Shown: positions 6,375-6,974 of the stretch, piece by piece
Position numbering within the stretch: position 1 is the stretch's first letter
How the letters are laid out: each line of letters begins with the position of its first letter
Source: Sulfurospirillaceae bacterium
GTDB taxonomy: Bacteria; Campylobacterota; Campylobacteria; Campylobacterales; Sulfurospirillaceae
Assembly (NCBI GenBank): GCA_028705785.1
Contig: JAQWCT010000143.1
Span: 1-6,974 of the forward strand
DNA length: 6,974 bases
Reading direction: 5' to 3'
The notes under the pieces: model-generated
What the model was told of the DNA's origin: nothing
Databases searched by the model: none
Seen by the model: only the letters and a program-made list of their open reading frames with translations
Made by a program: the position numbers and the translations under genes

Positions 6375-6380
6375 TACAAT
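6375..6380 (+). promoter_or_regulatory. Candidate -10 box for the small membrane protein-ppx unit
   Basis: TACAAT preceded by a T-rich run (6365-6370), about 36 bases before the ATG at 6416. The T-rich upstream and near-consensus -10 fit the Campylobacterota sigma-70 promoter style. Confidence 0.45.
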
Positions 6381-6415
6381 AATTCATTTTAATTCCAATA
6401 TAAAGTGTCATAACA

Positions 6416-6637
6416 ATGTTTAAAAAAGAATTTTTAATTTTTATATCTATATTTTTGTTTTTAGCCCTTGGAATGCATATGAACCGATGGATTTCCCATC
6501 CCATTGAACACCTTCAACATCTTGCTACGCATAAAATGCCTTATCATCCTTTATTGTATACATTCATCGTTTATCTTCTTATTTGCCTTTTAAGAATGAT
6601 TTTTCGATTTCTAGCTAAACTCTTTCGTTCAAAGTAG
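6416..6637 (+). CDS. Small two-helix membrane protein, hypothetical
   Basis: A 73-residue protein that I cannot assign to a named family. It has two hydrophobic segments, about residues 6-20 (LIFISIFLFLALGMH) and 46-62 (PLLYTFIVYLLICLLRM). They are joined by a hydrophilic loop rich in histidine (HMNRWISHPIEHLQHLATHKMPYHP), split here as His21, 28, 32, 35, 39 and 44. The C-terminus is basic (RFLAKLFRSK), which by the positive-inside rule suggests cytoplasmic ends and a short periplasmic loop. The ribosome site is weak. The stop lies 11 bases before the ppx ATG, so the two are probably co-transcribed. A real gene is favoured by its placement, the candidate promoter and the clean hairpin-membrane design. 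The function is unknown. Confidence 0.65.
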   Translation: MFKKEFLIFISIFLFLALGMHMNRWISHPIEHLQHLATHKMPYHPLLYTFIVYLLICLLRMIFRFLAKLFRSK

Positions 6638-6648
6638 ATAACTTTTTA

Positions 6649-6974
6649 ATGATAGGTTGCGATTTAGGCTCAAATACCCTTAGAATTGTAGAAATAGAGT
6701 GTACAACAAAGAAAAAAATCAGAACCTATGAAAAAATTGTCAGAACGGCAAAAAACTTACATGTAAGCGGAATTATCTGCGCCTCATCTAAAGAAAATAT
6801 ATTTCAAGCACTCCACGAAGCCTCTTTATTATTTGATTTCAAAAATGAAAAAACTTTTTGTGTTACTACTGAAGCCATGCGCGTTGCTAAAAATGCTCCT
6901 GAAATTTTGAAAGAAATCTATGAAAAATTTGGTCTAAAATTTGACATTATTAGCGGAGAACAAGAAGCCTATCT
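6649..6974 (+). CDS. Ppx/GppA family exopolyphosphatase, 5' part only
   Basis: The first 108 codons are present; the gene runs off the window end and so has no stop here. The N-terminus MIGCDLGSNTLRIVEIE is the phosphate-1 loop of the ASKHA fold (DxGSNxxR), and the later TTEAMRVAKNAPEIL and FDIISGEQEAY match the Ppx/GppA pattern (T-A-R-A-N, then ISGEEEA). The family hydrolyses polyphosphate or converts pppGpp to ppGpp in the cytoplasm; which activity applies cannot be told from the N-terminal part. There is no clear ribosome binding site, so translation may depend on coupling to the upstream small membrane protein gene that stops 11 bases earlier. The ATG at 6649 directly precedes the conserved N-terminal motif, which supports the start. 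Confidence 0.9.
   Translation, partial: MIGCDLGSNTLRIVEIECTTKKKIRTYEKIVRTAKNLHVSGIICASSKENIFQALHEASLLFDFKNEKTFCVTTEAMRVAKNAPEILKEIYEKFGLKFDIISGEQEAY

Overview
The window is AT-rich, tightly packed bacterial DNA, most likely from a Campylobacterota (epsilonproteobacterial) chromosome. This is inferred from the pdxJ-pdxA pair with an ATGA overlap, the protein sequence style, the low GC content and a sulfide/cytochrome electron-transfer cluster. Sulfurospirillum or a relative is a reasonable guess, but the sequence alone does not prove it.

Layout from left to right. (1) Positions 2-942, plus strand: the 3' end of an ECF-type permease (CbiQ/EcfT family), translationally coupled to its ABC ATPase (CbiO/NikO type). 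The ATPase ends in a histidine-rich tail, which points to nickel or cobalt uptake. (2) Positions 939-2647, minus strand: pdxJ then pdxA, consecutive enzymes of the DXP-dependent pyridoxal 5'-phosphate pathway. They are read convergently toward the ATPase, and the two stop codons share one TTAA. (3) Positions 2758-3141, plus strand: a lone 127-residue soluble protein of unknown function, possibly with a STAS/SpoIIAA-like fold. (4) Positions 3144-6210, minus strand: a three-gene redox operon. It encodes a Tat-exported flavoprotein of the type II sulfide:quinone oxidoreductase family, a monoheme cytochrome c lipoprotein, and a membrane cytochrome b561 fused to a periplasmic diheme cytochrome c (DHC) domain. 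A perfect 15-bp stem-loop lies between the last two genes. (5) Positions 6416-6974, plus strand: a two-helix small membrane protein followed closely by the start of a Ppx/GppA exopolyphosphatase gene that runs off the window.

How the genes may work together. The redox operon is the most interesting part. All three products appear to face the periplasm: a flavoprotein carrying the two redox-active cysteines of SQR, a lipid-anchored c-type cytochrome, and a membrane b/c cytochrome that could link to the quinone pool. The pairing of flavoprotein and cytochrome c recalls flavocytochrome c sulfide dehydrogenase, although the flavoprotein itself resembles mitochondrial-type SQR. A working model, which is inference, is periplasmic sulfide or polysulfide oxidation with electrons passed through c hemes to the membrane cytochrome b, or the reverse flow.

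There are no tRNA or rRNA genes, insertion sequences, CRISPR arrays or classical rho-independent terminators that I can support. The longest gene-free stretch is 6211-6415, which holds the divergent promoters described below.
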